This document shows, piece by piece, positions 9,474 to 17,593 of a stretch of 64,000 nucleotides of DNA (position 1 is its first letter; every line of letters begins with the position of its first letter). Under the pieces are notes generated by a model. The model did not search any database. It was not told the origin of the DNA and worked only from the letters and a program-made list of their open reading frames with translations. Source of the DNA: Candidatus Obscuribacter sp. (GTDB taxonomy: Bacteria > Cyanobacteriota > Vampirovibrionia > Obscuribacterales > Obscuribacteraceae); assembly GCA_016712465.1 (NCBI GenBank), contig JADJQZ010000001.1, positions 6,324,001 to 6,388,000 of the forward strand. The letters run 5' to 3'. The position numbers were made by a program, and so were the translations under genes.

Positions 9474-9529
9474 AAAACCACCGAATTTCGCTTATTGCTG
9501 GGGATATCTTCGCTTATTTTGAGTTATGA
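9470..9529 (+). CDS. possible 19-residue small protein with ideal Shine-Dalgarno
   Basis: An AAGGAGG at 9459-9465 lies five bases before ATG 9470, the best Shine-Dalgarno in the neighbourhood. The frame runs 19 codons (MKNHRISLIAGDIFAYFEL). It is coupled to the preceding 16-codon frame through ATGA. Nothing downstream on the same strand would be controlled by it as a leader, so a free-standing small protein is the alternative. Function unknown. Confidence 0.3.
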   Translation: MKNHRISLIAGDIFAYFEL

Positions 9530-9682
9530 GAGAAATTCCGCATTTTTTCGCTTGCGCCTTCCTCCGGACAAAAAGACCCCCCTGCGGACCTTGCACCGAC
9601 TGAAGACTGGAACAGGAAAAGCCGCCACCCCACCGTGACCGATTTTGCCATCCCTACCACTACATACAGTATGCAAGCGGGC

Positions 9683-9737
9683 AAAAAAATGGGGAGCACC
9701 GGCCTGCAATCCGAAAGATTGTCAAACCGGTGCTCCC
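9683..9737 (-). terminator. terminator of the reverse-strand operon ending at 9760
   Basis: Inverted repeat GGGAGCACCGG (9692-9702) with CCGGTGCTCCC (9727-9737), plus a smaller inner hairpin. On the reverse strand it is followed by T7 (A-run at 9683-9689). It lies 23 bases past the stop of the 86-residue gene. Confidence 0.9.
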
Positions 9738-9759
9738 ACTCAACTAAACTGTGCCGAGT

Positions 9760-10020
9760 TTACGGCTGACCGCCAGTGGAGATGGCGTGCATCGTTCCAT
9801 TGGGGCAAACCGAGACGATGGCGCTGTCGCTCAAAGGCTGAGAAGCGTCACCGCTGAAAAGGAACTGCCCGTCGGTCAACTCCAGCACTCCGGCATTCTC
9901 GTCGAAGTCGAAGTTGGCCAGACCACGGGCAATAGCCAGGGCATCGGCAGCCGAGGCGGCATTGACGGTGACCAGCACGGAGCCGGTGACCGCACAACCA
10001 TTTGAACATTTGCAGCTCAT
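9760..10020 (-). CDS. small Cys-containing protein, unknown
   Basis: 86 residues, start ATG at 10020 with GGAG eight bases upstream. The N-terminus has a C-x-C-x-x-x-C cluster (Cys3, Cys5, Cys9), which could bind metal, followed by a sequence compatible with a small alpha/beta domain (V-L-V-T-V-N, A-A-D-A-L-A-I-A-R-G-L, then beta segments). No family recognised. The gene is last on this reverse-strand stretch and has its own terminator. The 121-base gap to the acyltransferase leaves open whether it is co-transcribed. Confidence 0.65.
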   Translation of the reverse strand: MSCKCSNGCAVTGSVLVTVNAASAADALAIARGLANFDFDENAGVLELTDGQFLFSGDASQPLSDSAIVSVCPNGTMHAISTGGQP

Positions 10021-10141
10021 ATTTTTTCTCCTGCGAGTTAATCGCGCTTGGATTTCTGAATGGAAATCAGGAACCGCTCAAGGCCGGCTCATTTCACTCG
10101 GCCACAATTGCCGAGCAGCCGACCGGGACTATCGAGAGAGG

Positions 10142-11086
10142 CTAGGCAATAGTGCCCTGCCGCTGCCGATCAAGCAGTTCCTGAATGGCGACGCGAATGG
10201 TCTCAGACGCCACACGCGGGTCATCTGAAAGACCGGACACGTCGATAGGCTTGCCGATCACAACCGTGGCACCGCTTCCCCGCTTGGAGAAGAGCGTCAG
10301 GTTGTCGGAATCGGCATGCCGACGGTGGTAATCGATTGCCACCGGAAGCACATAAAGTGGCTCATTGAGCGCCTCCGGGTGCCTTTTGTAATAGGCGATC
10401 ACTTCCTCAGCCTGGCGCCCGTGCACGTCGCGCACCAGAGCCAGACCAGCTTCGTCGCCCTTCTGGAGCGCCTTGAAGACTTGCAAAGCCAACTGCGCAC
10501 CACGCACGGCACCAGTTCGCATGGAGCCTGGCACTTTGGAATCCTGCGGAATGCCGCCGGAGTAGACCAACTTGCCCTGGGGGAAGATCAAGAGCCGGTC
10601 TTTCGACTTGAAGCTCAGGGCTCGCGCATACGACCTGATGGTGCGTTCGGCAACGGCCTTGCTATTGGCCTTGCCGCCGGTGGTGTCGATGGCAATGAAG
10701 CCGGCCCAGGCGCCAAGGGTACCGCGGAAGCCTTTTGCCACCTCCGACACGGTGCCCACCTGCCGATAATTCAAAGGCAGGGCGGCTTCGCAGACTGCGA
10801 AGTCGAGCATGAAACTGTGATTGGGGAGAATGAGCAGACGCCCTTTCTCAGCGGCGGCGTAGAGATTCTCCAGACCCAAAACACGCCGACTGCCGACACC
10901 GATGCGCGAGAGCAACCGGGTCAGGACCTTGGTGGCAAGCTTTGCCGCCAGAGTCTTGTCAGGCACGATATAGCCGGGATACTTGGCCATCAACCGCCCC
11001 TGATAGATCCAGAAGCCGAATCGATAAAGCAGGAAGAGCGCGCCGAGCGCTCCGGCTGCCACTGCCAGAGTGTGTAAATCAGGCAT
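10142..11086 (-). CDS. PlsC-like lysophospholipid/glycerolipid acyltransferase
   Basis: 314 residues. N-terminal hydrophobic segment (~8-28), then an LPLAT/PlsC-type core with the catalytic N-H-x-x-x-x-D motif (N-H-S-F-M-L-D, ~88-94) and an F-P-Q-G-K motif at the position of the family's E-G-T/glycerol-phosphate-binding segment (~168-172). It also has G-F-I-A-I-D near 132. The family transfers acyl groups to lysophosphatidate or other lysolipids at the inner membrane face. Pro-Gln-Gly replaces the usual Pro-Glu-Gly, so donor or acceptor may differ from PlsC. Start ATG 11086 lies two bases after the stop of the HNH gene and has GGGG upstream, suggesting translational coupling. Confidence 0.8.
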   Translation of the reverse strand: MPDLHTLAVAAGALGALFLLYRFGFWIYQGRLMAKYPGYIVPDKTLAAKLATKVLTRLLSRIGVGSRRVLGLENLYAAAEKGRLLILPNHSFMLDFAVCEAALPLNYRQVGTVSEVAKGFRGTLGAWAGFIAIDTTGGKANSKAVAERTIRSYARALSFKSKDRLLIFPQGKLVYSGGIPQDSKVPGSMRTGAVRGAQLALQVFKALQKGDEAGLALVRDVHGRQAEEVIAYYKRHPEALNEPLYVLPVAIDYHRRHADSDNLTLFSKRGSGATVVIGKPIDVSGLSDDPRVASETIRVAIQELLDRQRQGTIA

Positions 11087-11088
11087 GA

Positions 11089-11697
11089 TTATGCCCCTTT
11101 CTTTCTATTCTTTTCTTTTTCAGTGAAAGGCACTTGCGGGCTCTCCGGCGGCAGATATTTGTCCCAGGAAGGGTGACTCATACCCAGCCGCCGAAACATT
11201 GAGGCCCTGAAAGTAGCCACTTGTAAGGGATAGTGCGGCATGGGGCTGAGCACCATGCCCGATTCATCGAGACTGCGACCGCCCTTGCGTCCATTGCAGA
11301 CGGAGCAGGCGGTGACCAGGTTCTCCCAGCTGTTCTTGCCGCCCTGGCAACGGGGAATGACGTGATCGAGGGTGAGCGTGACGCCCTTGCCGCCCGCTTT
11401 GCAGTAGCGACAAGCGTAACCATCGCGGTGCAGGATGTTGCGGCGCGATGGTGCCAGTCTCGGCTGCGGACGCTTGACGTACCGCTTCAGCACGATGACC
11501 GTGGACCGGCAGGTGGACGCGACGTTGTGATCTTGTCCGGAGCGGCGATGCAAGCTGTGTTTGCAACTGCTTGCACAATCGCACTGTTCCGATTCCAAAA
11601 CCGTCGCTTTGCCGGCATTGACAAGTAAGAGAGCCCGTCTCCATTCGCAGATGTTCAGGGGCTCGTAAGAGCTATTCAAGACGAGTACTTTTGTCAT
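11089..11697 (-). CDS. HNH endonuclease family protein with a Cys-rich insertion
   Basis: 202 residues from ATG 11697; the open frame continues upstream to 11874 but that part overlaps the kinase gene. It starts with the widespread L-N-S-S-Y-E-P-L-N motif of the McrA-like HNH proteins common in bacteria. The nuclease domain has zinc-type C-R-Y-C and C-S-V-C pairs around L-D-H-V-I-P and N-L-V-T-A-C (~115-155). Between the start motif and the core (~35-65) lies an insertion with four Cys and several His that I do not recall from standard members. Family members are presumed DNA nucleases, though many have no assigned role. It sits between a P-loop kinase and an acyltransferase in a tight reverse-strand operon. 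Confidence 0.8.
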   Translation of the reverse strand: MTKVLVLNSSYEPLNICEWRRALLLVNAGKATVLESEQCDCASSCKHSLHRRSGQDHNVASTCRSTVIVLKRYVKRPQPRLAPSRRNILHRDGYACRYCKAGGKGVTLTLDHVIPRCQGGKNSWENLVTACSVCNGRKGGRSLDESGMVLSPMPHYPLQVATFRASMFRRLGMSHPSWDKYLPPESPQVPFTEKEKNRKKGA

Positions 11698-11770
11698 AGA
11701 GTGTTCCCGACAATCAGATAGATTTTTCGGAAAAAGCTCCCTTATGGAAATGCCGGCTACTGCAAGCGCT

Positions 11771-12481
11771 CTACTGAGAGTTCGGCTTGGAAGGCAAGTT
11801 CTCTGGGAGCCGGGGAAGCGGTGCGCGCACTCGCTTGACCACGAATCGGTCGCGTGAAGTGAGGGAATTACCAAGCACCACGAGGCGTCCTTCAGCGCTG
11901 GTGGGGAAACCGGCGCGAAGCGTCTGGGCGTGCTGGCGAATCACCTCCTCGGGAACCTTGCGGTCGCGATTGGCATTGCGCTTCAAACATTCCTCCAGGG
12001 GAATGTCCAGAACGATGTTGGTGATGTCCGCATAGCCGTGCTCACGAGCACAGGCTGCCGGACCCCTGCGGTAGAAGAAATTGAGGTTGAGGTTGTCCAC
12101 CACAATGTTGGCGGAAGCCTGGCAAGCCTCCTCCAAGCGGCTGTAGAAGAGCCTGTTGACCTCTTTGATGTCACCCACAGCGGAAGCATCTCCGTAGAGC
12201 TCCTGGCGGATGGCGTCTTTGTTCAAGTGCACGAAACCGGCAGCCCTGAAGGCATCCGTCAGAGTGCTCTTGCCGGAAGCAGGCAAGCCGATCATCATCA
12301 CAAGCAAGCCGCTCGACTGGCCCCGCCTTGGAAAGCGGCGGCGTTTTCGAGAGGTGGTCACGAAGGCGTTGATGAGAGCCCCTACGGAGACCTCCTTACC
12401 GCGCATGGCGGCAAAGGGCGAGCGGCTGTCACCTTTTCTGGACTTAACTTGCAGTTGCGAGGGCTTTGGAGAGTGTTTCAT
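11771..12481 (-). CDS. AAA_33-type P-loop kinase
   Basis: 236 residues. A basic ~50-residue N-terminus precedes the Walker A motif G-L-P-A-S-G-K-S-T-L (~67-76). Then come L-N-K-D-A-I-R-Q-E-L-Y-G-D (~90-102), V-V-D-N-L-N (~134-139) and R-N-A-N-R-D-R-K-V-P (lid-like arginines, ~176-185). This is the zeta-toxin/polynucleotide-kinase-like AAA_33 arrangement, which phosphorylates small molecules or nucleic acid ends. Nothing resembling an antitoxin lies next to it. The substrate is unknown. The HNH gene follows after 73 bases, so the two may be co-expressed; an end-processing kinase with a nuclease is an attractive but unproven pairing. ATG 12481 is preceded by AGGA at nine bases. Confidence 0.75.
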   Translation of the reverse strand: MKHSPKPSQLQVKSRKGDSRSPFAAMRGKEVSVGALINAFVTTSRKRRRFPRRGQSSGLLVMMIGLPASGKSTLTDAFRAAGFVHLNKDAIRQELYGDASAVGDIKEVNRLFYSRLEEACQASANIVVDNLNLNFFYRRGPAACAREHGYADITNIVLDIPLEECLKRNANRDRKVPEEVIRQHAQTLRAGFPTSAEGRLVVLGNSLTSRDRFVVKRVRAPLPRLPENLPSKPNSQ

Positions 12482-12532
12482 TCTTTTCTGTCCTACCTGG
12501 TCCTTTCACGCCTTTCAGCGCTCTGGTGAAAG

Positions 12533-12574
12533 AAAACCGGCGCTCCCCCAAGACGGGCTTGAGAAGAGCGCCGG
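12533..12574 (-). terminator. terminator downstream of the 397-residue gene
   Basis: On the reverse strand CCGGCGCTC (12574-12566) pairs with GAGCGCCGG (12545-12537) and is followed by TTTTCTTTC. It separates the two paralogous unknown genes from the kinase-HNH-acyltransferase operon. Confidence 0.88.
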
Positions 12575-12594
12575 CTCCGAAAAATTTGCCTGCG

Positions 12595-13788
12595 TTACTT
12601 CTTGCCGTCCTTGGAGGCAAGAGCATCGCCGCCGGCAGAACCGTCCTTGGAGACAAAAGCATCGCCGCCGGCAGCGCCGTCCTTGGACGCAACACCAGCC
12701 TTGGAGGCAGAGCCGTCGCCGGCGACCGCTCCCTGATGGCTGGCGACAATGGCGGCACGAGCGCGCTCGGAGAGCGGCTTGTGCATCCAGAGGTTCTTGG
12801 AGGAGATGTTGTCCTGGGGCCACTTGGGACCATGCAGGTTCAACTCCGCCGGAATGAACTCGTCGGGCAGGCTCTGGATCACGCAGACCCAGGACTCCTG
12901 CTGCCGAGTCAACTTCATGCCCTTTTCCTTGAGCCTCTTGATGCCCTTGTTGAACTCTTCCATGAGGGCGGCAAGCTCCGGGTCGGAAACTCGATACCCC
13001 CACCACTCCGTGATCTTGTACACGTGGTAGTGGCTGGAACAGTTCTCGATGTAGTCGTAGCCGGTGCGCCGCGCCATGTCGTCGAAGACAGGCAGGAGCG
13101 ACTTGGCCACGTCGGGCACGGGGTTGCCCCACTGTCCGGGAGAGCGACTGGACTTCCAGGCACGCTGGAAGAGCTCCAGGAATTTCTGGGGAGCGCTCAC
13201 ATAGCGGAACGGATTTTCCACGAAGTGGTCCAGTTCGGCGTCGCCACAAGCCTCGACAACGCGAGACCCGGGCAGGAACGAGTAAACGGACAACTCCACG
13301 GAGCGGCTGTTCTCCGGCATGTTCGGAAGAGCGAGCGGGGCATTGATCTCTTCATCGTAGCCGATGAAGTCGATGAGGGAACAGTCGTTGGCACGCAGGG
13401 TGCCGTCGAAACGCCTGTCGCGCAGAGCCACCTTGAAGATGAGCTGCGGCGCCCGGAGGTCACCGAACCAACCGGAAACTTTGACTTTCAGCGGGTCGTA
13501 CTTGATGGTCAGTGCGCCGTACTGAGTCTTGTAAAAGCAGTTGACGTACGGGAAGCGAACCTTGTCGCTGCCGCCGTGAATCTTGTGCTGATTGAGGTTG
13601 GTCACCTCATCGCCGGGGAAATCACCAGCGATGGTATCACGCACAGAGATTTTCACAGACTCGATCGGACCGAGCATGGCTTTGACCTGTGGGGTCACCA
13701 GTTCGTTCCAGATCTCATCGGGCGACAGACCAACAATGGGAGCCACGCCGAGCATCTCCTGCACGTGCATGTCTTTGTTTTTGGTCAT
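12595..13788 (-). CDS. unknown protein, paralogue of 13919-15013, with repeat tail
   Basis: 397 residues, start ATG 13788 with AAGGAG seven bases upstream. No family recognised and no signal peptide or membrane span. It shares with its upstream neighbour a common core: V-T-N-L-N-Q (~63), L-R-D-R-R-x-D-G-T-L-R-A-N-D-C-S-L (~121-137), S-V-E-L-S-x-Y (~162), P-G-S-R-V (~172), and a C-terminal W-P-Q-D-N-x-S segment (~325). The invariant R-A-N-D-C-S cluster could be functional. The last ~45 residues are a low-complexity tail of S-K-D-G-x-A-G-G-D-A repeats absent from the paralogue. The pair probably arose by tandem duplication. A terminator follows. Confidence 0.8.
   Translation of the reverse strand: MTKNKDMHVQEMLGVAPIVGLSPDEIWNELVTPQVKAMLGPIESVKISVRDTIAGDFPGDEVTNLNQHKIHGGSDKVRFPYVNCFYKTQYGALTIKYDPLKVKVSGWFGDLRAPQLIFKVALRDRRFDGTLRANDCSLIDFIGYDEEINAPLALPNMPENSRSVELSVYSFLPGSRVVEACGDAELDHFVENPFRYVSAPQKFLELFQRAWKSSRSPGQWGNPVPDVAKSLLPVFDDMARRTGYDYIENCSSHYHVYKITEWWGYRVSDPELAALMEEFNKGIKRLKEKGMKLTRQQESWVCVIQSLPDEFIPAELNLHGPKWPQDNISSKNLWMHKPLSERARAAIVASHQGAVAGDGSASKAGVASKDGAAGGDAFVSKDGSAGGDALASKDGKK
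12604..12721 (-). repeat. 36-bp minisatellite in the 3' end of the unknown gene
   Basis: Two near-identical 36-bp units (12604-12639 and 12640-12675) followed by degenerate partial copies to about 12721. The unit is a multiple of three, so copy-number change lengthens or shortens the Ser-Lys-Asp-Gly/Ala-Gly-Gly tail without frameshift. Confidence 0.85.
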
Positions 13789-13826
13789 GTCTGACTCCTT
13801 TACGATATTAGTCAGAAATCCACCGA

Positions 13827-13849
13827 CAGAGACTGAGGTTCAGTCTCTG
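13827..13849 (-). terminator. hairpin between the paralogous pair
   Basis: Perfect 10-bp stem (13827-13836 with 13840-13849) and a 3-base loop, 70 bases past the stop of the 364-residue gene. No long T-run follows, so it may be a weak terminator or an mRNA-stabilising or processing hairpin between the paralogues. Confidence 0.6.
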
Positions 13850-13918
13850 CCGCGCGGAGAAAAATGAGGAGCCGGATGGAAAGAGGAATTACTTAGCGAG
13901 TAAGAACCGGAACTCGGT

Positions 13919-15013
13919 TCAAGCCTGCCGGTCGAAGACGTTGGGCACGAAGCCTGAAGCCTTCTTGGACAGGGTTTTGTACATCCACAGGCAACGATCG
14001 CTGACGTTGTCCTGCGGCCAGACCAGATGCGCCGTCTCGTCCGTGATGAAACGCAGAGCCTGAGGAATCTTCGCAATGGGACGAAGACTCTGAAGAGCCA
14101 CTACCCAGGATTGCTGGGAGCGGGTCAAGGGAGTTCCTTCCTGGCGAATCTTCTCCAGTCCCTTCGCCATATTTTCCACGGCTAAAGCCTGCACTCGCGA
14201 GGAATAGTGATACCCGCCCGAAACAGCCCAGCGAGCCACGTGATAGTGACTGGCAGCCATTTCAATCAGGTCATAACCATACTTGCGAGCCAGATGCTCG
14301 AAGCCGGGAAGGGCGTAGCGAGCCACATCCGGAATCGCCGCCATGGCTTGACCGGGTGCGCGCTTGCTGTGGAACGCTCTCTGGAAGAGGTGCAGGAACT
14401 TATCAGGATCGTCCATGAACTTGAAGGGGTTGCCGACGAAGCGGTCGAACTCTTCATCACCAGTAGCGTCGAAGACGCGAGAGCCGGGCATGTAACCGTA
14501 GATGGAAAGTTCCACCGAGGTCAACTCCCGGGACAGCGGCTTGTGGTATTCGGGATCGGCGTAGGAGTAGTCGAGCAGCGAACAGTCGTTGGCGCGCAGA
14601 GTACCGTCGTGGCGACGATCACGCAGCGCAGCCTTGAAAATCAATTCGCCTTTGCCCTTCTCAACATCACCGAACCAGCAAGCCACCCAAACCTTGAGCA
14701 AGTCCCGCTTGATCACAACCGCACCATTGGCAGTGCGATAGAGGTGATGCACGTAGGGGAAGCGCAAACGATTGGAGACAAGTTGACCGGCTTCATCCCT
14801 TAGTTGGTTCTGGTTGAGATTGGTAACCTGGTCTCCGGCAAAACGACCGGCGGTCGTCTCCATCAAACAGGCTCCCTCAACTTTCACCACGGGACCAAGC
14901 AGACCCTTGACGGTTGGGGTAAGGAGGTGCTCGAAGATCTCGTCGTCCGTAACTGCCACGATGGGTGCTGGTCCGATCAAGCTCAGAGCATCAATAGTAT
15001 TTATATAAGGCAT
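13919..15013 (-). CDS. unknown protein, paralogue of 12595-13788
   Basis: 364 residues, start ATG 15013 with AGGG eight bases upstream. Same unrecognised family as the next gene downstream: V-T-N-L-N-Q (~64), L-R-D-R-R-x-D-G-T-L-R-A-N-D-C-S-L (~128-145), S-V-E-L-S-I-Y-G-Y-M-P-G-S-R-V (~168-182), S-H-Y-H-V (~255) and W-P-Q-D-N-V-S near the end. It lacks the repeat tail. No signal peptide, no membrane span. A 130-base gap with a hairpin leads to the paralogue, so the two are probably transcribed together with the downstream level tuned separately. Conservation of Arg, Asn, Asp and Cys in the R-A-N-D-C-S block between paralogues suggests an active site or binding site, but this is inference. Confidence 0.8.
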   Translation of the reverse strand: MPYINTIDALSLIGPAPIVAVTDDEIFEHLLTPTVKGLLGPVVKVEGACLMETTAGRFAGDQVTNLNQNQLRDEAGQLVSNRLRFPYVHHLYRTANGAVVIKRDLLKVWVACWFGDVEKGKGELIFKAALRDRRHDGTLRANDCSLLDYSYADPEYHKPLSRELTSVELSIYGYMPGSRVFDATGDEEFDRFVGNPFKFMDDPDKFLHLFQRAFHSKRAPGQAMAAIPDVARYALPGFEHLARKYGYDLIEMAASHYHVARWAVSGGYHYSSRVQALAVENMAKGLEKIRQEGTPLTRSQQSWVVALQSLRPIAKIPQALRFITDETAHLVWPQDNVSDRCLWMYKTLSKKASGFVPNVFDRQA

Positions 15014-15774
<761 letters not shown>

Positions 15775-17181
15775 CTAGTAACCAAGTCCGTGGGACATGG
15801 TCATGTCCAAAACCGACTGCCGGCTCAGGCCGAATCCCGGTAGACGCCTACCGGCGGTCTGGTAATCTACGCCGTTAACAGCTCCGGCAAGAGTGATCAC
15901 TGAATTGAGAGCATCTGTTTTTACACCTAGAAGCTGACCAAGCTGTGCTAACGGCACCAGATAGTCGCCCACATAAAGAGCCAGATACTGCTGGGCAAGA
16001 GGATAGGACCACAGCCCGGCATGACCGGCAAACCACCGACCGGCAATCGAAACAATTGCCTCGGCTAACGTAACGTCGCAAACCGGACCCTGAGCCTCAC
16101 TCCTGACATCCACCTCTTCCCGGAGGGAGCGCGCGAAATCGACTGGTTGACTGTGAACCGCCTGAGCCAGTGCGGAGAGTTCTTGTTCTATCTCTACCAA
16201 TAAAGACAAGTTAGCCCGATTGAGAAGCCTGGAAACGTCGGACAAATAGTCGACTCGGGCGCCGAAAAGAGCAGAGAGCAAGAAGACCGGACGCAGCACC
16301 GATTGAGCATCGAGCAGGGCTCTTTCAATCAGACCCGATGCCGGAATGATCTCCGGGCAGAGCTGGGAAGCCAACCAGAGAGAGCGTCTTGTTTCATTGA
16401 GGGTAGCCCCGGCCACATTCGCTCTGGAACAAGGCGTGGTCTGATAGCGGGCCACACCGCCCTCAGCCTGTTGCACCACGGCCACGGAGAAGGGCTCATC
16501 CATCTCCAGCACATTTACTTGCATGCCCGGGCAACGCTTAGCCAGTTGATATTTGAATTCGTATGCCGCGAAAAGCGGCGCCCCCAGAAGTATTACCGTG
16601 CTTCCCTCACTCAGGTAGGGATGCATACGATCTAAAAAAGCACCATACGCAGTGGCGCTGCAAGCAAGCACGAAAGACTGAGTAAGTTCTCTGGAATTGT
16701 CATTTTCGAACTCTTCCAGATTCTGTACCAGAACGTCCTGGCGCAAGAGAACTCGCCTGGGTTCAACCGGAACGGAACCATTCAAGGCTGCTTCCAAACC
16801 ACTGAGAAAGGCGGCGGGTGTATCGGAAACACCGGCTTCGGCTCTGACTCTACGGCTGTGACGACCACCCTTGATGGAACTCTCTTCTTGCTGCTGCAAT
16901 ACTTGATATTGCTTCTTCAAATCGCCCAGGAAAGCACTTTCGGAAGGAAAAAGATCTACCAATATACGGGCAGTAAACTTGTAGGAAACGCGGTCTGAGG
17001 TGAGAAGCTCAGCTAGAGCCAGCACCACCGGACCATCACCGACCAGGCAAATCTGGCTCACAGACTGCATGGCAGCGTAGCCTGAACCCAGTTCTCCGGT
17101 GCGATTTTCTAAACGACCTTTGTCTTGCCCAGCAGGCGAATCTACAGCAAGAGTGTTATCTAGGAAATTCAGAACCGGCAC
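15775..17181 (-). CDS. opine/metallophore dehydrogenase-like protein
   Basis: 468 residues if the GTG at 17181 is used; an ATG at 17070 (431 residues) begins just before the Rossmann motif and is a good alternative. I-C-L-V-G-D-G-P-V-V-L-A-L-A (~44-57 of the long form) is a dinucleotide-binding G-x-G-x-x. The later L-A-C-S-A-T-A-Y segment, the hydrophobic strand before P-L-F-A-A-Y-E-F, and the C-terminal helical domain with L-G-V-K-T resemble staphylopine dehydrogenase (CntM, PF10100). That family condenses an amino-acid-derived amine with pyruvate or another 2-oxo acid using NAD(P)H to make opine metallophores. No nicotianamine-synthase-like or racemase gene lies nearby, so product and role are open. 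The similarity is from memory and moderate. Confidence 0.5.
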   Translation of the reverse strand: MPVLNFLDNTLAVDSPAGQDKGRLENRTGELGSGYAAMQSVSQICLVGDGPVVLALAELLTSDRVSYKFTARILVDLFPSESAFLGDLKKQYQVLQQQEESSIKGGRHSRRVRAEAGVSDTPAAFLSGLEAALNGSVPVEPRRVLLRQDVLVQNLEEFENDNSRELTQSFVLACSATAYGAFLDRMHPYLSEGSTVILLGAPLFAAYEFKYQLAKRCPGMQVNVLEMDEPFSVAVVQQAEGGVARYQTTPCSRANVAGATLNETRRSLWLASQLCPEIIPASGLIERALLDAQSVLRPVFLLSALFGARVDYLSDVSRLLNRANLSLLVEIEQELSALAQAVHSQPVDFARSLREEVDVRSEAQGPVCDVTLAEAIVSIAGRWFAGHAGLWSYPLAQQYLALYVGDYLVPLAQLGQLLGVKTDALNSVITLAGAVNGVDYQTAGRRLPGFGLSRQSVLDMTMSHGLGY

Positions 17182-17593
17182 CCCTCGTCTAGAAAACCCG
17201 AGACCCTGCCTCGTTCACTCATACTAAGTGCGAGAAAGAACGAAAATTAGCAAAGTTTCAAACGACTCGTAAAGCATAGTCACAACCGAGCAGGAAGACA
17301 AGACCATCCAGGAAGGTTTAACCTGAATTTCCGAGCGAGGCCGTGAGCCCAGGCATTTAATCTTTCCCCAAGTAGCCATGCGGTCCGCTTTTCGTCATTT
17401 AATGTGAGACTGAGGCAACCGGAAACATTTAGTGACACTACCGCTGGCATCGTCACAACTCCACCGCCTGGGCCTGAGGCCGATTACAACCAGGTGCTCA
17501 AGCAGGTGCTGTACAATCGCGCCTGTAGCGGCGCCTCCAGGCGCTCAATTAAAACAGTCAACAAATTCAAGCCACCACAGAAATGAAATAGCC
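17182..17593. other. divergent promoter region between opine-dehydrogenase-like gene and ilvC
   Basis: 412 bases between two divergently transcribed genes, so promoters for both must lie here. A forward frame at 17404-17586 lacks a Shine-Dalgarno and looks non-coding. It is not rich in Leu, Ile or Val codons, so I see no attenuator peptide of the classical branched-chain type. Confidence 0.45.

Noticed and set aside
11771..12481. Kinase read as a zeta-type toxin
   Set aside because: No antitoxin-like small gene is adjacent and the operon context is HNH plus acyltransferase.
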